DNA of 64,000 nt from Mycolicibacterium novocastrense (lineage in GTDB: Bacteria > Actinomycetota > Actinomycetes > Mycobacteriales > Mycobacteriaceae): the NCBI RefSeq assembly GCF_001570485.1, contig NZ_BCTA01000026.1, forward strand, positions 186,001-250,000, written 5' to 3'. Positions 51,004 to 62,964 of this stretch are shown here, piece by piece. Both the position numbers and the translations under genes were made by a program. How positions within the stretch are numbered: the first letter of the stretch is position 1; each line of letters starts with the position of its first letter. A model generated the notes under the pieces. The model did not search any database and was not told where the DNA came from. It was given only the letters and a program-made list of their open reading frames with translations.

Positions 51004-52893
51004 ATGGGGTTCCATAACCCGTTCATCAAGGACGGACTGATCAAGTTTCCCGACAACGGGAGCCTGGTCAAACACGTCGAACGATGGGCGAAGGTGCGTG
51101 GAGACAAGCTCGCCTACCGGTTCATCGACTTCTCCACCGAGCGTGACGGCGTCGCGTGCGACCTGCGCTGGGCCGACTTCGGCGCCCGCAACCGGGCCGT
51201 CGGCGCCCGCCTGCAACAGGTCACCCAGCCCGGCGACCGCGTCGCGATTCTGTGCCCGCAGAACCTCGACTATCTCGTCGCGTTCTTCGGCACGCTGTAC
51301 TCGGGCCGTATCGCGGTGCCGCTGTTCGACCCGAACGAACCCGGCCACGTTGGCCGCCTGCACGCCGTGCTCGACGATTGCCATCCCTCGGCGATCCTGA
51401 CCACCACTGCGGCCGCCGAGGGGGTTCGCAAGTTCTTCCGCACCCGCCCGGCCAACCAGCGGCCGCGCGTGATCGCCGTCGATGCGGTGCCCAACGAGGT
51501 CGGCGCCACCTGGGAGCCCGTCGATGTCGACGAGCACACCATCGCCTACCTGCAGTACACCTCGGGTTCCACGCGGATCCCGACCGGCGTGCAGATCACC
51601 CACCTGAACCTGGCCACCAACGTGGTGCAGGTGATCGAGGCGCTCGACGGCCAGGAAGGCGACCGCGGTGTGTCCTGGCTGCCGTTCTTCCACGACATGG
51701 GCCTGATCACCGTGCTGCTGTCACCGATGCTCGGCCACTACATCACGTTCATGACCCCGGCCGCGTTCGTGCGCCGCCCCGGTCGCTGGATCCGTGAAAT
51801 GGCCCGCAAGGAAGGCGACACCGGCGGCACCATCTCGGTGGCCCCGAACTTCGCGTTCGACCATGCCGCGGCCCGCGGCGTGCCCAAGGACGGCGAACCG
51901 CCGCTGGACCTGTCCAACGTCAAGTGCATCCTCAACGGCAGCGAGCCGATCTCGGCGGCAACCGTGCGGCGGTTCAACGAGGCCTTCGGCCCGTTCGGCT
52001 TCCAGCCCAAGGCGATCAAGCCCTCCTACGGCCTGGCCGAGGCCACGCTGTTCGTGTCGACGACGCCGATGGACGCCGAACCGACGATCACCCCGGTGGA
52101 CCGTGACGAGCTCAACGTCGGCCGCTTCGTTCCGGTGTCCGAGGATTCGCCCAAGGCCGTTCCGCAGGCCGGCGCCGGCAAGATCGGCATCGCCGAGTGG
52201 GCGGTCATCGTCGACAACGACACCGCCACCGAGCTGCCCGACGGGCAGATCGGCGAGGTTTGGATCAGCGGCCAGAACATGGGCACCGGGTACTGGGGCA
52301 AGCCCGAGGAGACGATCGCGACGTTCCAGAACATCCTCAAGTCGCGGACCAACCCGTCACACGCCGAAGGGAACACCGACGACGCGACCTGGGTGCGCAC
52401 CGGCGACCTCGGCGCCTATTACGACGGCGAGCTCTACATCACCGGCCGCGTCAAGGATCTGGTGATCATCGACGGACGCAACCACTACCCGCAGGACCTG
52501 GAGTACTCCGCGCAGGAGGCCACCAAGGCGCTGCGCACCGGCTTCGTCGCGGCGTTCTCGGTGCCCGCCAACCAGTTGCCCGACGAGGTGTTCGAGAACG
52601 CCCACTCCGGACTCAAGCGGGATCCCGACGACACCTCCGAACAGCTGGTCATCGTCGGTGAGCGCGCTCCGGGCGCCCACAAGCTCGACATGGGTCCCAT
52701 CGCCGACGACATCCGCGCGGCGATCGCCGTGCGCCACGGCGTCACCGTGCGCGACGTGCTGCTGACCCCCGCCGGCGCGATCCCGCGCACCTCGAGCGGC
52801 AAGATCGGCCGTCGCGCGTGCCGCTCGGCGTACCTGGACGGCAGTCTGCGCAGCGGGAAGATCGCCAACGCGTTCCCCGACGAGACAGACTGA
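51004..52893 (+). CDS. fadD32: Fatty-acyl-AMP ligase FadD32
   Basis: The 629-residue FAAL activates the long meromycolic acid as acyl-AMP and loads it onto the N-terminal ACP of Pks13. The ATP-binding motif is [18 protein letters not shown]. The adenylate-forming signatures are [13 protein letters not shown] and [37 protein letters not shown]. The C-terminal lysine lies in [19 protein letters not shown]. The FAAL-specific insertion, which prevents CoA ligation, is expected around residues 350-375. Orthologue of Rv3801c and target of coumarin inhibitors. pks13 follows after 14 bp. Confidence 0.96.
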   Translation: MGFHNPFIKDGLIKFPDNGSLVKHVERWAKVRGDKLAYRFIDFSTERDGVACDLRWADFGARNRAVGARLQQVTQPGDRVAILCPQNLDYLVAFFGTLYSGRIAVPLFDPNEPGHVGRLHAVLDDCHPSAILTTTAAAEGVRKFFRTRPANQRPRVIAVDAVPNEVGATWEPVDVDEHTIAYLQYTSGSTRIPTGVQITHLNLATNVVQVIEALDGQEGDRGVSWLPFFHDMGLITVLLSPMLGHYITFMTPAAFVRRPGRWIREMARKEGDTGGTISVAPNFAFDHAAARGVPKDGEPPLDLSNVKCILNGSEPISAATVRRFNEAFGPFGFQPKAIKPSYGLAEATLFVSTTPMDAEPTITPVDRDELNVGRFVPVSEDSPKAVPQAGAGKIGIAEWAVIVDNDTATELPDGQIGEVWISGQNMGTGYWGKPEETIATFQNILKSRTNPSHAEGNTDDATWVRTGDLGAYYDGELYITGRVKDLVIIDGRNHYPQDLEYSAQEATKALRTGFVAAFSVPANQLPDEVFENAHSGLKRDPDDTSEQLVIVGERAPGAHKLDMGPIADDIRAAIAVRHGVTVRDVLLTPAGAIPRTSSGKIGRRACRSAYLDGSLRSGKIANAFPDETD

Positions 52894-52907
52894 GACTTTC
52901 CCCGAAT

Positions 52908-55900
52908 ATGGCTGATACACAAGACGATTCGCAGCAACCCGAGATGCCTTCCGGCGACGAGATCCAGCTGGCGCCCGAAAAGCCGCTGGCCGCCCCCAGG
53001 ACCGATATGACGGTCAACGAGATGCGGGAATGGCTGCGCAACTGGATCGGCAACGCCACCGGGCAATCACCCGACTCGATCAGCGAGAGCGCGCCGATGG
53101 TCGAACTCGGGTTGTCCTCGCGCGACGCCGTCGCGATGGCCAGCGACATCGAGGACCTGACCGGCGTCACGTTGACCGCCACCGTGGCGTTCCGCCACCC
53201 CACCATCGAATCGCTGGCCACGGTGATCGTCGAGGGCGAGCCGGAACCCGAGGACGCCGGCGATGACGACGAGGACTGGACGCGCACGCGCGACGTCGAG
53301 GACATCGCGATCGTGGGCCTGGCCACCCGCTTCCCCGGGGACATGAACACCCCCGACGAGACGTGGCAGGCGCTCATGGAGGGGCGCGACGCGATCACCG
53401 ATCTGCCGGAGGGCCGCTGGGAGGAGTTCCTCGGTGAGCCCCGCATCGCCGAGCGCGTGGCCAAGGCCCGCACCCGCGGCGGCTACCTCACCGACATCAA
53501 GGGGTTTGACGCCGAGTTCTTCGCGCTGTCGAAGATGGAGGCCGACAACATCGATCCGCAGCAGCGGATGGCGCTCGAATTGACCTGGGAGGCACTGGAG
53601 AACGCCCGTATCCCCGCGTCGAGCCTGCGCGGCGGCAACGTCGCTGTCTACATCGGCAGCTCGCTGAACGATTACAGCTTCCTGGCGATGTCGGACCCGT
53701 CGATCGCGCACCCGTACGCGATCACCGGCACGGCGAGTTCGATCATCGCCAACCGGGTTTCGTACTTCTACGACTTCCGCGGCCCGTCGGTGGCCGTCGA
53801 CACCGCCTGCTCGAGTTCGCTGGTCGCCGCGCACCAGGGTGTGCAGGCGCTGCGCTCGGGTGAGGCCGACGTCGCCGTCGTGGGTGGGGTCAACGCGTTG
53901 ATCACCCCGCTGGTGACGGTCGGTTTCGACGAGGTCGGCGGGGTGCTCGCGCCGGACGGCCGCATCAAGTCGTTCTCGCAGGACGCCGACGGTTACGCCC
54001 GTTCCGAGGGCGGCGGAATGCTTGTGCTCAAGCGGGTTTCGGATGCCCGCCGCGACGGTGACGAGATCTTGGCCGTGATCGCGGGCAGCGCGGTCAACCA
54101 TGACGGCCGGTCCAACGGTCTGCTCGCGCCGAACCCGGACGCGCAGGCCGAGGTGCTGCGCAAGGCGTACAAGGACGCCGGCATCAACCCGCGCCTCGTC
54201 GACTACATCGAGGCGCACGGCACCGGCACCATCCTCGGTGACCCGATCGAGGCCGACGCACTCGGCCGCGTCGTCGGCAGGGGCCGCGCGGCCGACAAGC
54301 CCGCGCTGCTGGGCGCGATCAAATCCAATGTGGGACACCTGGAGTCGGCGGCCGGCGCGGCGAGCCTGGCGAAGATGACGCTGGCCCTGCGCAACGACAA
54401 AATCCCGCCGTCGATCAACTACACCGGTCCCAACCCCTACATCGACTTCGACGGTGTGCACCTCAAGGTCGCCGACACCGTCACCGACTGGCCGCGCTAC
54501 AGCGGCTACGCGATCACCGGCGTCTCGGGGTTCGGTTTCGGCGGCGCCAACGCCCACCTCGTCCTGCGCGAGGTGCTGCCATCGGACCTCGTCGAACCCG
54601 AACCGGAGCCCGAACCCGAAACTGCACAAGATGATTCGTCGGATGCGAACGCCGTCTACATCGGCGGGGTGCGGATGGACGAGTACGGCGAATTCGTCGA
54701 CGAGGACGATGACGACGCTCTGGACCGGCCCGCCCACGCGCAGGTCGACGAGCCCGAGCTGCCTGGGCTGACCGACAAGGCGCTACAGCTGCTCGAGGCC
54801 GCGCGCGAGGAGATGGAGGCCGGTGAACAGCCGGCACCGGTTGTGCCGCTGGCGGTTTCGGGCTTTCTGACCTCGCGGAAGAAGGCCACGGCCGCCGAAC
54901 TGGCCGACTGGATCGACAGCCCCGAGGGACGCGCGTCGTCGCTGGAGTCGATCGGCCGCGCGCTGTCGCGGCGCAACCACGGGCGCTCGCGCGCTGTGGT
55001 GCTGGCCCACGATCACGACGAGGCCATCAAGGGATTGCGCGCGGTGGCCGAGGGCAAGCAGCACCCGAGCGTGTTCAGCGCCGACGGCCCGGTGACGAAC
55101 GGACCCGTCTGGGTGCTCGCGGGTTTCGGTGCGCAGCACCGCAAGATGGGCAAGAACCTGTATCTGCGCAACGAGGTGTTCGCCGAGTGGATCAATAAGG
55201 TTGACGCGCTCATCCAGGATGAGCGGGGCTATTCGATCCTCGAGCTGATCCTCGATGATGCCGTCGACTACACCAACGAGACCTGCGAGTACCCCATCGA
55301 GGTCGTCCAGACGGTGATCTTCGCCCTGCAGATCGCGCTCGGCGAGTTGCTCAAGCACCACGGCGCCAAACCCGCTGCGGTGGTGGGCCAGTCGCTCGGC
55401 GAGGCCGCCGCCGCGTACATCGCGGGCGGCCTGTCTCTTCAGGACGCCACTCGGGCCATCTGTTCGCGTGCTCACCTCATGGGTGAGGGCGAGGCCATGC
55501 TGTTCGGCGAATGGATCCGGTTGATGGCGCTCGTCGAGTACTCGGCCGACGAGATCGACACGGTTTTCGCCGATTTCAAGGATCTCGAGGTGTGTGTGTA
55601 CGCCGCGCCGACGCAGACCGTCATCGGCGGTCCGCCCGATCAGGTCGACGCGATCATCGAGCGCTGCGAGCAAGAGGGCAAATTCGCCCGCAAGATGCAG
55701 ACCAAGGGCGCCAGCCACACCTCGCAGATGGACCCGCTGCTCGGCGAGCTGGCCGCCGAACTCGTCGGCATCGAACCGCATCCCACCAAGATCGGTTACT
55801 TCTCGACGGTGCACGAGGGCCGCTACATCCGGCCCGGTGAGACCATCCACGACGTCGACTACTGGAAGAAGGGGCTGCGCCACAGCGTCTACTTCACCCA

Positions 55901-58388
55901 CGGCATCGGCAACGCCGTCGACAACGGCCACACCACCTTCCTGGAGTTGGCGCCGAATCCCGTGGCGCTCATGCAGGTCGGCTTGACGACGGCGGCGAAA
56001 GGACTGCACGACGCCCAACTGATCGCGACGCTGGCGCGCAAGCAGGACGAGGTCGACTCGATGACCGCGGCGATGGCCCAGCTGTTCGTGCACGGTCACG
56101 ATCTGGACTTCCGCACGCTGTTCCCCCGCCGCTCCAAGGGGTTGGCCGGAGCGCTGGATTTCGCGAACATCCCGCCGACCCGTTTCAAGCGCAAACCGCA
56201 CTGGCTCGATGCGCGGTTCACCGGCGACAGCTCGGTGATGATGCCCGGCAACCACGTCGCCACCCCGGACGGCAGGCACGTCTGGGAGTACGCACCCAAG
56301 GGCGAGCCCGATCTGGCCGGCTTGGTGAAAGCCGCGGCAGCGCAGGTCATTCCCGACGCCAAGCTGGTCGCCTCCGAACAGCGCGCGGTGCCCGGTGAGG
56401 GCGCACGGCTGGTGACGACGCTGACCCGCCATCCCGGTGGCGCCAGCGTACAGGTGCACGCACGCATCGACGAGTCCTTCACCCTGGTGTACGACGCCGT
56501 GGTGAGCCGCACCGGCACCGCGGCAGCGTTGCCCGTCGCGGTGGCAACCGGAGCGGCCGTCGCCGAACAGGTTTCGGCCGCACCGGCAGACGAGCCCGAG
56601 GAAGACGCTCCGGAGATCCTGCAGGACAACCTGACCGCAGGCGCGGGCCTGGCGGCCGGCTTCGCGAAGTGGTCGCCGGACTCCGGTGAGTCGATCCGCG
56701 ACCGCCTCGGCGCGATCGTCGGTGGGGCGATGGGTTACGAGCCCGAGGACCTGCCGTGGGAGGTGCCGCTGATCGAGCTCGGCCTGGACTCGTTGATGGC
56801 CGTGCGGATCAAGAACCGCGTCGAGTACGACTTCGACCTGCCGCCGATCCAGCTGACCGCGGTGCGCGACGCCAACCTGTACGCGGTCGAGAAGCTGATC
56901 CAATACGCGATCGAGCACCGCGACGAGGTCGACCAGCTCGCCGAGCACCAGAAGACCAAGACCGCTGAGGAGATCGCGGCCGAACAGGCCGAGCTGATGG
57001 GCGGTGCGACCACCGTCGCCGAACTCGAGCAGGTGCTGGCCGAGAAGACCGGCATCGCCTCCGAGGTGACCAGTGCGGGCACCGCAACGGAATCCGACAT
57101 ACCGCCCCCACCCACCGACCCGTCCGGTCCGGCGGCCGACATACCGCCGCCGCCGACCGACCCGTCAGGCCCGGCGATTCCGCCGCCGCCGACCGATCCG
57201 AGCGGCCCGTCCCAGTCCACCGTCGCGGCCGCCAGCAAGCTCCTCACCCAGGAGGCGGTCACCGAGGCGCTGGGCTCCGACGTGCCGCCGCGCGACGCCG
57301 CGGAACGCGTCACGTTCGCGACCTGGGCGATCGTCACCGGCAAGTCGCCGGGCGGCATCTTCAACGACCTGCCCGATGTCGATGACGCGACCGCGACGAA
57401 GATCGCCGAACGGCTGACCGAGCGCGTCGACGAGGGCACCATCACCGTCGAGGACGTCCGCTCCGCTAAAACCATCGAGGAGCTGTCCACCACCGTCCGC
57501 GACTACCTCGAGGGCGGCAAGGTCGACGGCTTCGTACGGACGCTGCGGGCCGGCGACGACGCGGACCGGATCCCGGTCTTCGTCTTCCACGCCGCCGGCG
57601 GTTCGACGGTGGTCTACGAGCCGCTGCTCAAGCGGTTGCCCCCCGGCACGCCGATGTACGGCATCGAGCGCGTGGAGGGGTCCATCGAGGAGCGCGCCGC
57701 GGAGTACGTGCCGAAACTGTTGGAGCTCAACGGCTGGACCGACGGCAAGCGGGGCAAGCCGTTCTTGCTCGCCGGTTGGTCGCTGGGTGGGGTGCTCGCC
57801 TACGCGTGCGCGATCGGGCTCAAGCAGGCCGGTGCCGACGTGCGGTTCGTCGGTCTGATCGACGCGGTCCGTCCGAGTGAGGAGATTCCCCAGACGAAGG
57901 AGGAGACCCGCGCCCGTTGGGACCGCTACGCCCGCTTTGCCGAGCGCACGTTCAACGTCGAGATCCCCGAGATCCCCTACGAGGAACTCGAGGCGCTCGA
58001 CGACGAGGGCCAGATCAAGTACGTCCTCGACGTGGTGAGCCAGAGCGGCGTGCAGATTCCTGGCGGCATCATCGAGCACCAGCGCACGTCGTACCTGGAT
58101 CAGCGGGCCATCGACACCGCCGAGATCAAGCCGTACGACGGCAAGGTCACGCTGTACATGGCCGACCGCTACCACGATGACGCGATCTACTTCGAACCGC
58201 GCTACGCCACCCGCCAACCCGACGGCGGCTGGAGTGAGTTCGTCTCGGAGCTCGAGGTTGTGCCGGTCGGGGGTGAGCACATCCAGGTGATCGACGAGCC
58301 GTACATTGCGAAGGTCGGCGCGCACATGAGCGAGGCGATCAGCCAGATCGAGGCAGACAACACCGATCAGGAGAAGCAGGGCAAGTGA
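52908..58388 (+). CDS. pks13: Polyketide synthase Pks13 (mycolic acid condensase)
   Basis: This 1826-residue type I PKS performs the Claisen condensation that joins meromycolate and the alpha-branch. Domains: N-terminal ACP (phosphopantetheine Ser about 71, LGLSSRDAV); KS (about 125-560, Cys 301 in [11 protein letters not shown], His in [12 protein letters not shown] and [10 protein letters not shown]); AT (Ser about 829, [13 protein letters not shown]); second ACP (Ser about 1295, [11 protein letters not shown]); thioesterase/acyl-transferase (Ser about 1625, [13 protein letters not shown]). The ACP-TE linker carries three near-perfect [11 protein letters not shown] repeats. It is about 90 residues longer than M. 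tuberculosis Pks13, mainly in linkers. Start ATG (MADTQDD) follows fadD32 by 14 bp; accD4 overlaps its end. Confidence 0.96.
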   Translation: MADTQDDSQQPEMPSGDEIQLAPEKPLAAPRTDMTVNEMREWLRNWIGNATGQSPDSISESAPMVELGLSSRDAVAMASDIEDLTGVTLTATVAFRHPTIESLATVIVEGEPEPEDAGDDDEDWTRTRDVEDIAIVGLATRFPGDMNTPDETWQALMEGRDAITDLPEGRWEEFLGEPRIAERVAKARTRGGYLTDIKGFDAEFFALSKMEADNIDPQQRMALELTWEALENARIPASSLRGGNVAVYIGSSLNDYSFLAMSDPSIAHPYAITGTASSIIANRVSYFYDFRGPSVAVDTACSSSLVAAHQGVQALRSGEADVAVVGGVNALITPLVTVGFDEVGGVLAPDGRIKSFSQDADGYARSEGGGMLVLKRVSDARRDGDEILAVIAGSAVNHDGRSNGLLAPNPDAQAEVLRKAYKDAGINPRLVDYIEAHGTGTILGDPIEADALGRVVGRGRAADKPALLGAIKSNVGHLESAAGAASLAKMTLALRNDKIPPSINYTGPNPYIDFDGVHLKVADTVTDWPRYSGYAITGVSGFGFGGANAHLVLREVLPSDLVEPEPEPEPETAQDDSSDANAVYIGGVRMDEYGEFVDEDDDDALDRPAHAQVDEPELPGLTDKALQLLEAAREEMEAGEQPAPVVPLAVSGFLTSRKKATAAELADWIDSPEGRASSLESIGRALSRRNHGRSRAVVLAHDHDEAIKGLRAVAEGKQHPSVFSADGPVTNGPVWVLAGFGAQHRKMGKNLYLRNEVFAEWINKVDALIQDERGYSILELILDDAVDYTNETCEYPIEVVQTVIFALQIALGELLKHHGAKPAAVVGQSLGEAAAAYIAGGLSLQDATRAICSRAHLMGEGEAMLFGEWIRLMALVEYSADEIDTVFADFKDLEVCVYAAPTQTVIGGPPDQVDAIIERCEQEGKFARKMQTKGASHTSQMDPLLGELAAELVGIEPHPTKIGYFSTVHEGRYIRPGETIHDVDYWKKGLRHSVYFTHGIGNAVDNGHTTFLELAPNPVALMQVGLTTAAKGLHDAQLIATLARKQDEVDSMTAAMAQLFVHGHDLDFRTLFPRRSKGLAGALDFANIPPTRFKRKPHWLDARFTGDSSVMMPGNHVATPDGRHVWEYAPKGEPDLAGLVKAAAAQVIPDAKLVASEQRAVPGEGARLVTTLTRHPGGASVQVHARIDESFTLVYDAVVSRTGTAAALPVAVATGAAVAEQVSAAPADEPEEDAPEILQDNLTAGAGLAAGFAKWSPDSGESIRDRLGAIVGGAMGYEPEDLPWEVPLIELGLDSLMAVRIKNRVEYDFDLPPIQLTAVRDANLYAVEKLIQYAIEHRDEVDQLAEHQKTKTAEEIAAEQAELMGGATTVAELEQVLAEKTGIASEVTSAGTATESDIPPPPTDPSGPAADIPPPPTDPSGPAIPPPPTDPSGPSQSTVAAASKLLTQEAVTEALGSDVPPRDAAERVTFATWAIVTGKSPGGIFNDLPDVDDATATKIAERLTERVDEGTITVEDVRSAKTIEELSTTVRDYLEGGKVDGFVRTLRAGDDADRIPVFVFHAAGGSTVVYEPLLKRLPPGTPMYGIERVEGSIEERAAEYVPKLLELNGWTDGKRGKPFLLAGWSLGGVLAYACAIGLKQAGADVRFVGLIDAVRPSEEIPQTKEETRARWDRYARFAERTFNVEIPEIPYEELEALDDEGQIKYVLDVVSQSGVQIPGGIIEHQRTSYLDQRAIDTAEIKPYDGKVTLYMADRYHDDAIYFEPRYATRQPDGGWSEFVSELEVVPVGGEHIQVIDEPYIAKVGAHMSEAISQIEADNTDQEKQGK
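57097..57210 (+). repeat. Three tandem [16 protein letters not shown] repeats inside pks13
   Basis: About 33-42-bp units encode (AD)[12 protein letters not shown] three times in the linker between the second ACP and the thioesterase. Units 2 and 3 are nearly identical in DNA. Proline content suggests an extended flexible tether; copy number probably varies between strains. Confidence 0.8.
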
Positions 58389-59959
58389 CGACGGAATCTC
58401 TCCCGCCCACCCGCACCAAGACCACCGCGGAACTGCTCGCCGAACTCCGCGAGAAGCTGGAGCAGGCGAAGGAGCCCGGTGGGGAGAAGGCGGTCGCCAA
58501 GCGGGAGAGGAAGGGCATCCCGAGCGCCCGCGCGCGAATCCACGCCCTGGTCGATCCCGGCAGCTTCCTGGAGATCGGCGCGCTGGCCAAGACGCCCGGC
58601 GATCCGAACGCGTTGTTCGGCGACGGGGTGGTGACCGGGCACGCCAGGATCAACGGCAGGCCGGTCGGCGTGTTCAGCCACGACCAGACGGTGTTCCAGG
58701 GCTCGGTCGGTGAGATCTTCGGCCGCAAGGTGGCCAAGCTGATGGAGTGGGTGGCCATGGTCGGCTGCCCGATCATCGGTATCAACGATTCGGCGGGCGC
58801 GCGGATCCAGGACGCCGTGACGTCGCTGGCGTGGTACGCCGAGCTGGGGCGCCGCCACGAACTGCTTCGCGGGCTGGTTCCCGAGATCTCGATCATCCTC
58901 GGCAAATGCGCGGGGGGAGCGGTGTATTCGCCGATCCAGACCGATCTGGTGGTGGCCGTCCGCGACCAGGGCTACATGTTCGTCACCGGACCGGACGTGA
59001 TCAAGGACGTCACCGGCGAGGACGTCTCGCTCGACGAGCTCGGCGGAGCCGATGCCCAGGCCCGGTACGGCAACATCCACCAGGTGGTGGAGAGCGAGGC
59101 CGCGGCCTTCCAGTACGTGCGCGATTACCTGGAGTTCCTGCCCCCCAACACATTCGACGATCCGCCCATCGTCAACCCCGGGCTGGAGCCCGAGCTCACA
59201 CCGCACGACTACGAGCTCGACTCGATCGTGCCGGACAGCGACAACATGGCCTACGACATGCACGAGATCCTGCTGCGGATCTTCGACGACGGGGACGTGT
59301 TCGATGTGGCCGAGCAGCAGGGCCCGGCGATCATCACCGCGTTCGCGCGGGTCGACGGCCGCCCGGTCGGAGTGGTCGCCAACCAGCCGATGCACTTGTC
59401 CGGGTCGATCGACAACGAGGCTTCCGACAAGGCGGCGCGGTTCATCCGGTTCTGCGACTCCTACAACCTGCCTTTGGTTTTCGTCGTCGATACGCCGGGC
59501 TTCATGCCGGGTGTCCAGCAGGAGAAGGGCGGCATCATCAAGCGCGGTGGCCGCTTCCTGAACGCCGTCGTCGAGGCCGACGTGCCGAAGGTGACCATCA
59601 CCATCCGCAAGTCCTACGGTGGGGCATACGCGGTGATGGGATCCAAGCAGCTGTCGGCGGACCTGAACTTCGCCTGGCCGACCGCGCGCATCGCGGTGAT
59701 CGGTGCCGAGGGCGCGGCCCAGCTGCTGGTGAAGCGGTTCCCGGATCCGACGGCGCCGGAGGTGCAGAAGATCCGCGCTGACTTCATCGAGGGTTACAAC
59801 CTCAACATGGCCACACCGTGGATCGCCGCCGAGCGAGGCTTCATCGACGCGGTGATCCAGCCGCACGAGACCCGGCTGCTACTGCGTAAATCGCTGAACC
59901 TGTTGCGCGACAAGCAGATCACCCGTGTGCAACGCAAGCACGGCCTGACCCCCATTTAA
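58385..59959 (+). CDS. accD4: Acyl-CoA carboxylase beta subunit AccD4
   Basis: The 524-residue carboxyltransferase has N- and C-terminal crotonase-like halves. Substrate/oxyanion-hole motifs are [61 protein letters not shown] and [14 protein letters not shown]. Together with AccA3, AccD5 and AccE5 it carboxylates the C24-C26 acyl-CoA used as Pks13 extender unit (Rv3799c). The GTG start overlaps the pks13 stop by 4 bp (GTGA), so fadD32, pks13 and accD4 are one translationally linked unit. Confidence 0.95.
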   Translation: MTTESLPPTRTKTTAELLAELREKLEQAKEPGGEKAVAKRERKGIPSARARIHALVDPGSFLEIGALAKTPGDPNALFGDGVVTGHARINGRPVGVFSHDQTVFQGSVGEIFGRKVAKLMEWVAMVGCPIIGINDSAGARIQDAVTSLAWYAELGRRHELLRGLVPEISIILGKCAGGAVYSPIQTDLVVAVRDQGYMFVTGPDVIKDVTGEDVSLDELGGADAQARYGNIHQVVESEAAAFQYVRDYLEFLPPNTFDDPPIVNPGLEPELTPHDYELDSIVPDSDNMAYDMHEILLRIFDDGDVFDVAEQQGPAIITAFARVDGRPVGVVANQPMHLSGSIDNEASDKAARFIRFCDSYNLPLVFVVDTPGFMPGVQQEKGGIIKRGGRFLNAVVEADVPKVTITIRKSYGGAYAVMGSKQLSADLNFAWPTARIAVIGAEGAAQLLVKRFPDPTAPEVQKIRADFIEGYNLNMATPWIAAERGFIDAVIQPHETRLLLRKSLNLLRDKQITRVQRKHGLTPI

Positions 59960-59961
59960 AT

Positions 59962-60043
59962 TTGTGCGAGCGTGCGTGTTTGCACACGACACGCCGCAAA
60001 ATTTCGACGCTTAGCGCACGTTCGTCGCCGCGCGAGCGTGCAG
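59962..60043. repeat. Intergenic GCGAGCGTGC-type repeat between convergent accD4 and the reductase gene
   Basis: The 84-bp gap contains GCGAGCGTGC twice (59969-59978 and 60032-60041) and a short hairpin CGTGT-ttgc-ACACG (59978-59991). I recall similar GCGAGCGTGCGTGTTTGCA segments from other mycobacterial convergent gaps; a terminator or small dispersed repeat is likely. Confidence 0.5.
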
Positions 60044-60796
60044 TCAGCGCCGAACCCATCGGACGATGACGGTGCCGTCGTCACCGAGCAGTACATCGCT
60101 GCGCCGCATACGGAGCTCGACATGCGCGGGTGTGGCGGCGATCCGGCGCGCAGGACCCGCCACCACCATCGGGCTGGTGGTGAGGCACAACTCGTCGATC
60201 TCGTCGTCTGCGACCAGGTGGGAGAACAGCGTCGGCCCGCCCTCCACCAGCACCCGGTGCAGACCCAGATCGCCAAGGGCGCGACGTATTGCGCCAGAGT
60301 CGATTCGGCCCTCCGCTATCTCGCACACGACCGCCCCCGACGCTTCCAGCGCTCGCCGCGCTGAACTCGGGGCACTCGCAGAGACCAACACGATGGGCGG
60401 AACCGTCGCCGTAAGCAGATGAGGCGGGATCACGCCTCGACTGGAGACGACGACCAACCGCAATACCGACGCCAGCCCGTGGGCGAGCCGCCACCCCAGC
60501 GAGTCCGCATCGACACGGAGATCGGCATAGGGTTTGGACGCTGCGGTGGTCGCACCCACCAGGATCACGTCGGCGACTTCACGCAACCGGGCGAAGACGC
60601 GTCGGTCTGTCGGCGTACCCAGCTTGCGGCCGGCGCCGTCGAGCGTCACGGCGCCGTCGATGCTCGCGATGAAATTCGCCCGAAGCCTCGGAGCGGTCGG
60701 GGTTTCGGGATAGGCGAGCAGGTCGCGCAGCGCGTCATCGGTGAGCGTGTCCACCTCGTGCAGAGTCGACGGTGGCCTCGCGGCGACAGCGGTCAT
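60044..60796 (-). CDS. RibD C-terminal-domain (pyrimidine/dihydrofolate-reductase-like) protein
   Basis: The 250-residue protein is a single RibD-C/DHFR-fold domain with RLRANFIASIDGAVTLDGAGRKLGTPTDRRVFARLREVADVILVGATTAA near the N-terminus and VLVEGGPTLFSHLVADDEIDELCLTTSPMVVAG near the end, the NADPH- and substrate-binding parts of the family. The riboflavin deaminase domain is absent. A stand-alone relative in M. tuberculosis (Rv2671) has dihydrofolate reductase activity. It is last in a folE - MFS - reductase operon and its ATG overlaps the MFS stop by 4 bp. A role in reducing a pterin or pyrimidine is inferred from context. Confidence 0.87.
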   Translation of the reverse strand: MTAVAARPPSTLHEVDTLTDDALRDLLAYPETPTAPRLRANFIASIDGAVTLDGAGRKLGTPTDRRVFARLREVADVILVGATTAASKPYADLRVDADSLGWRLAHGLASVLRLVVVSSRGVIPPHLLTATVPPIVLVSASAPSSARRALEASGAVVCEIAEGRIDSGAIRRALGDLGLHRVLVEGGPTLFSHLVADDEIDELCLTTSPMVVAGPARRIAATPAHVELRMRRSDVLLGDDGTVIVRWVRR

Positions 60797-62268
60797 GGCG
60801 CAGTGCTCACATTTCTCTCGGAGTGGCTCACGGCTTGGACGGCTCGCGGGGTAAGGCCGGTGAAGAAGAACGCCGCGATCGCACCGATCCCCGCCGCCGC
60901 CGCGGGCAACAGCATCGAGTGCGACATCGCCTCGATGGCGGCGGTTGTGGACAACGTCGGCGCCGGTTCTGCAGCATCATGGGACTCGACGTCGGCCACG
61001 GCTGCCAACAATGCGGCGATGCTCGCGCTGCCGAGCGCGGCCCCGACTTGTCGAATTGTGTTGAAGGCGGCCGACCCCGCGCCGGCCAGATCGTCGGGCA
61101 GCGTCCTGGATGCGATGACAGCCAACGGTTCCCACGTGAGCGCACCCGCGGCACCGATGAGCATGAGCGGCAACGTCATTCGCCATACCGGTGCCGACTG
61201 GTTCATCTCCAGCGCGAGCCAGATCAACGCGACGGCCGTGAGCGTGAAGCCGGGGCACACGATGGACCGTGGTGCGACGCGATCGACGAGCCTTCCGACG
61301 ATCGGCGCCCCGACACCGGTCGCGACTGCCATCGGGGCCGTCACCAGGCCCGCATGTGTTGCGGACATACCGCGCACGTCCTGCAGATAGAACATCAGCG
61401 GAACCGCGAACGCGACGATCGTGAAACTGATCAGCGCGATGCCGAGATTCGACAGGGCGAAGTCTCGGTGGCGGAACAGGTCCAGGGGTACCAACGGCTC
61501 TGAACGCTGAACTGCCTGCCACACAACGAAAACCGCCAGGAATCCGCATCCGCCGGCGATCGCGACCCATGTCGTCGGCCCCCACTCGTGATGACGGCCC
61601 TCCTGCAGGGCGAAGACGATCAGGCAGATACCGATCCCGGACAGCAGCACGCCGAGCGCGTCGAGTCGATGCGGTCGCGCGGGCAGGGCGGGAATCAGTC
61701 GAAGCGCCAGCACAAGTCCCGCGGCGCCGATCGGAATGTTGACAAGGAAGATCCAGCGCCAGCCCAGCGTATCCACCAGCAGTCCGCCGGCCACCGGACC
61801 GATCAGTAGGCCGACAGCCGCTGTCGCACCCCAGAGGCTCATGGGAATGCCGCGGTGCTGGGGCGGGAAGATGCGGGTGACCGCGGACAGCGTCTGCGGT
61901 GTCATCAGCGCCGCGCCAATGCCCTGGGCGACCCGCCCCGCGATCAGCATCCCGATCGACTCGGACACCCCGCACCACAGCGACGCCAGCGTGAACACCG
62001 CAAGGCCGGCGACGTACAGGCTCTTCGGGCCGAAGCGGTCGCCGAGACGGCCACCCACGGGCAGCAGGGCCGCGAACACCAGCAGGTAGGCACTGGTCAC
62101 CCAGATGACGGCATGGTAATGCGCCGCGAAATCCGCTTTGATGACCGGATTGGCGACGGCGACGATCGTGGAGTCGACGATGATCAGCAAGAAGCCGATC
62201 ATCATGGCCCACACCGCGCGCAGCGACGGCCTTTCGGTCGGCGCGTTCGGCGTGGACACCGCGATCAC
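60793..62268 (-). CDS. MFS exporter, DHA2/EmrB-QacA type (14 TM)
   Basis: The 491-residue major facilitator protein has about 14 helices. Motif A is [15 protein letters not shown], motif C (antiporter) is in [32 protein letters not shown], and motif D1 lies in helix 1, [22 protein letters not shown]. These are hallmarks of DHA2 drug:H+ antiporters. The GTG at 62268 overlaps the folE stop (GTGA) and starts VIAVSTPN; a GTG three codons later with an AAGGTGA site is an alternative. Placement between folE and a DHFR-like gene suggests export of a pterin-type product or antifolate resistance. Confidence 0.9.
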   Translation of the reverse strand: MIAVSTPNAPTERPSLRAVWAMMIGFLLIIVDSTIVAVANPVIKADFAAHYHAVIWVTSAYLLVFAALLPVGGRLGDRFGPKSLYVAGLAVFTLASLWCGVSESIGMLIAGRVAQGIGAALMTPQTLSAVTRIFPPQHRGIPMSLWGATAAVGLLIGPVAGGLLVDTLGWRWIFLVNIPIGAAGLVLALRLIPALPARPHRLDALGVLLSGIGICLIVFALQEGRHHEWGPTTWVAIAGGCGFLAVFVVWQAVQRSEPLVPLDLFRHRDFALSNLGIALISFTIVAFAVPLMFYLQDVRGMSATHAGLVTAPMAVATGVGAPIVGRLVDRVAPRSIVCPGFTLTAVALIWLALEMNQSAPVWRMTLPLMLIGAAGALTWEPLAVIASRTLPDDLAGAGSAAFNTIRQVGAALGSASIAALLAAVADVESHDAAEPAPTLSTTAAIEAMSHSMLLPAAAAGIGAIAAFFFTGLTPRAVQAVSHSERNVSTAP

Positions 62269-62888
62269 CTTCGTAAGAGGAGATGCAGCGCCTCTGCCCG
62301 GGACGCCGGATCGGTCTGGAACTGCCCGCGCACCGCGGACGTCGTCGTGACAGCGCCCGGCTTTCGCACACCGCGCATTGCCATACACAGGTGCTCAGCC
62401 TCGACGACGACAATTACGCCCCGAGGATGCAATTTGTTCATGACCGCCTCGGCTATTTGCCCGGTCAGTCGTTCCTGCACCTGTGGGCGCCTGGCATACA
62501 GGTCGACCAGACGCGCTATTTTCGACAGGCCGGTGACGCGGCCGTCCTCGCCGGGAAGGTAGCCGACATGGGCGACTCCGTGGAAAGAAACCAGGTGATG
62601 TTCGCATGTGGAGTACATCGGAATTTGCTTGATGAGCACGAGTTCGCCATGGTGCTCATCGAACATCGTCGTGAGAACGTCGTCGGGATCGGCATACAGA
62701 CCTGCAAAAGTCTCCTGATATGCCCGCGCGACCCGTGCAGGAGTGTCGCGCAGCCCGTCGCGGTGAGGATCTTCACCAATGGCGACGAGCAGATCGAAAA
62801 TGGCCGCTTCGACTGCCTCTTGATCGAATACACGGGCCCGCGGTAGTTGACCGTTTCCGGTCTGCGGCGCTTCGGGAGTCTGCAACAT
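62265..62888 (-). CDS. folE: GTP cyclohydrolase I
   Basis: The 207-residue type I GTP cyclohydrolase converts GTP to 7,8-dihydroneopterin triphosphate. Zinc and catalytic residues are seen in [23 protein letters not shown] (Cys, His), [26 protein letters not shown] and [28 protein letters not shown]. This is the usual length for FolE and it appears active. It is not in the folate gene cluster (folE-folP-folB-folK), where M. tuberculosis has its folE, so it may be a second copy. The ATG (MLQTPEAP) has a GAGGAGG ribosome site. The leader has an inverted repeat (62925-62964). Confidence 0.92.
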   Translation of the reverse strand: MLQTPEAPQTGNGQLPRARVFDQEAVEAAIFDLLVAIGEDPHRDGLRDTPARVARAYQETFAGLYADPDDVLTTMFDEHHGELVLIKQIPMYSTCEHHLVSFHGVAHVGYLPGEDGRVTGLSKIARLVDLYARRPQVQERLTGQIAEAVMNKLHPRGVIVVVEAEHLCMAMRGVRKPGAVTTTSAVRGQFQTDPASRAEALHLLLRR

Positions 62889-62924
62889 CAATGCCTCCTC
62901 GCCGCATACAGAAAGCGCCACAAT

Positions 62925-62964
62925 GTAATTTGCTACCGAAGCATTTCGAGCAGCTTCAAATTAC
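62925..62964 (-). promoter_or_regulatory. Inverted repeat/hairpin in the folE leader
   Basis: GTAATTTG (62925-62932) and CAAATTAC (62957-62964) are perfect 8-base inverted repeats enclosing a second stem GAAGC (62938-62942) / GCTTC (62953-62957). The element lies 37 bp upstream of the folE ATG in an unusually AT-rich 119-bp gap. It could be an operator or a regulatory leader RNA. Confidence 0.4.

Noticed and set aside
53067..54737. 556-codon frame opposite the pks13 ketosynthase
   Set aside because: Shadow frame, no conserved motif.
54783..56948. 721-codon open frame on the strand opposite pks13
   Set aside because: It is antiframe of a well-defined AT/ACP region of pks13, with no recognisable domain and composition typical of a GC-rich shadow frame.
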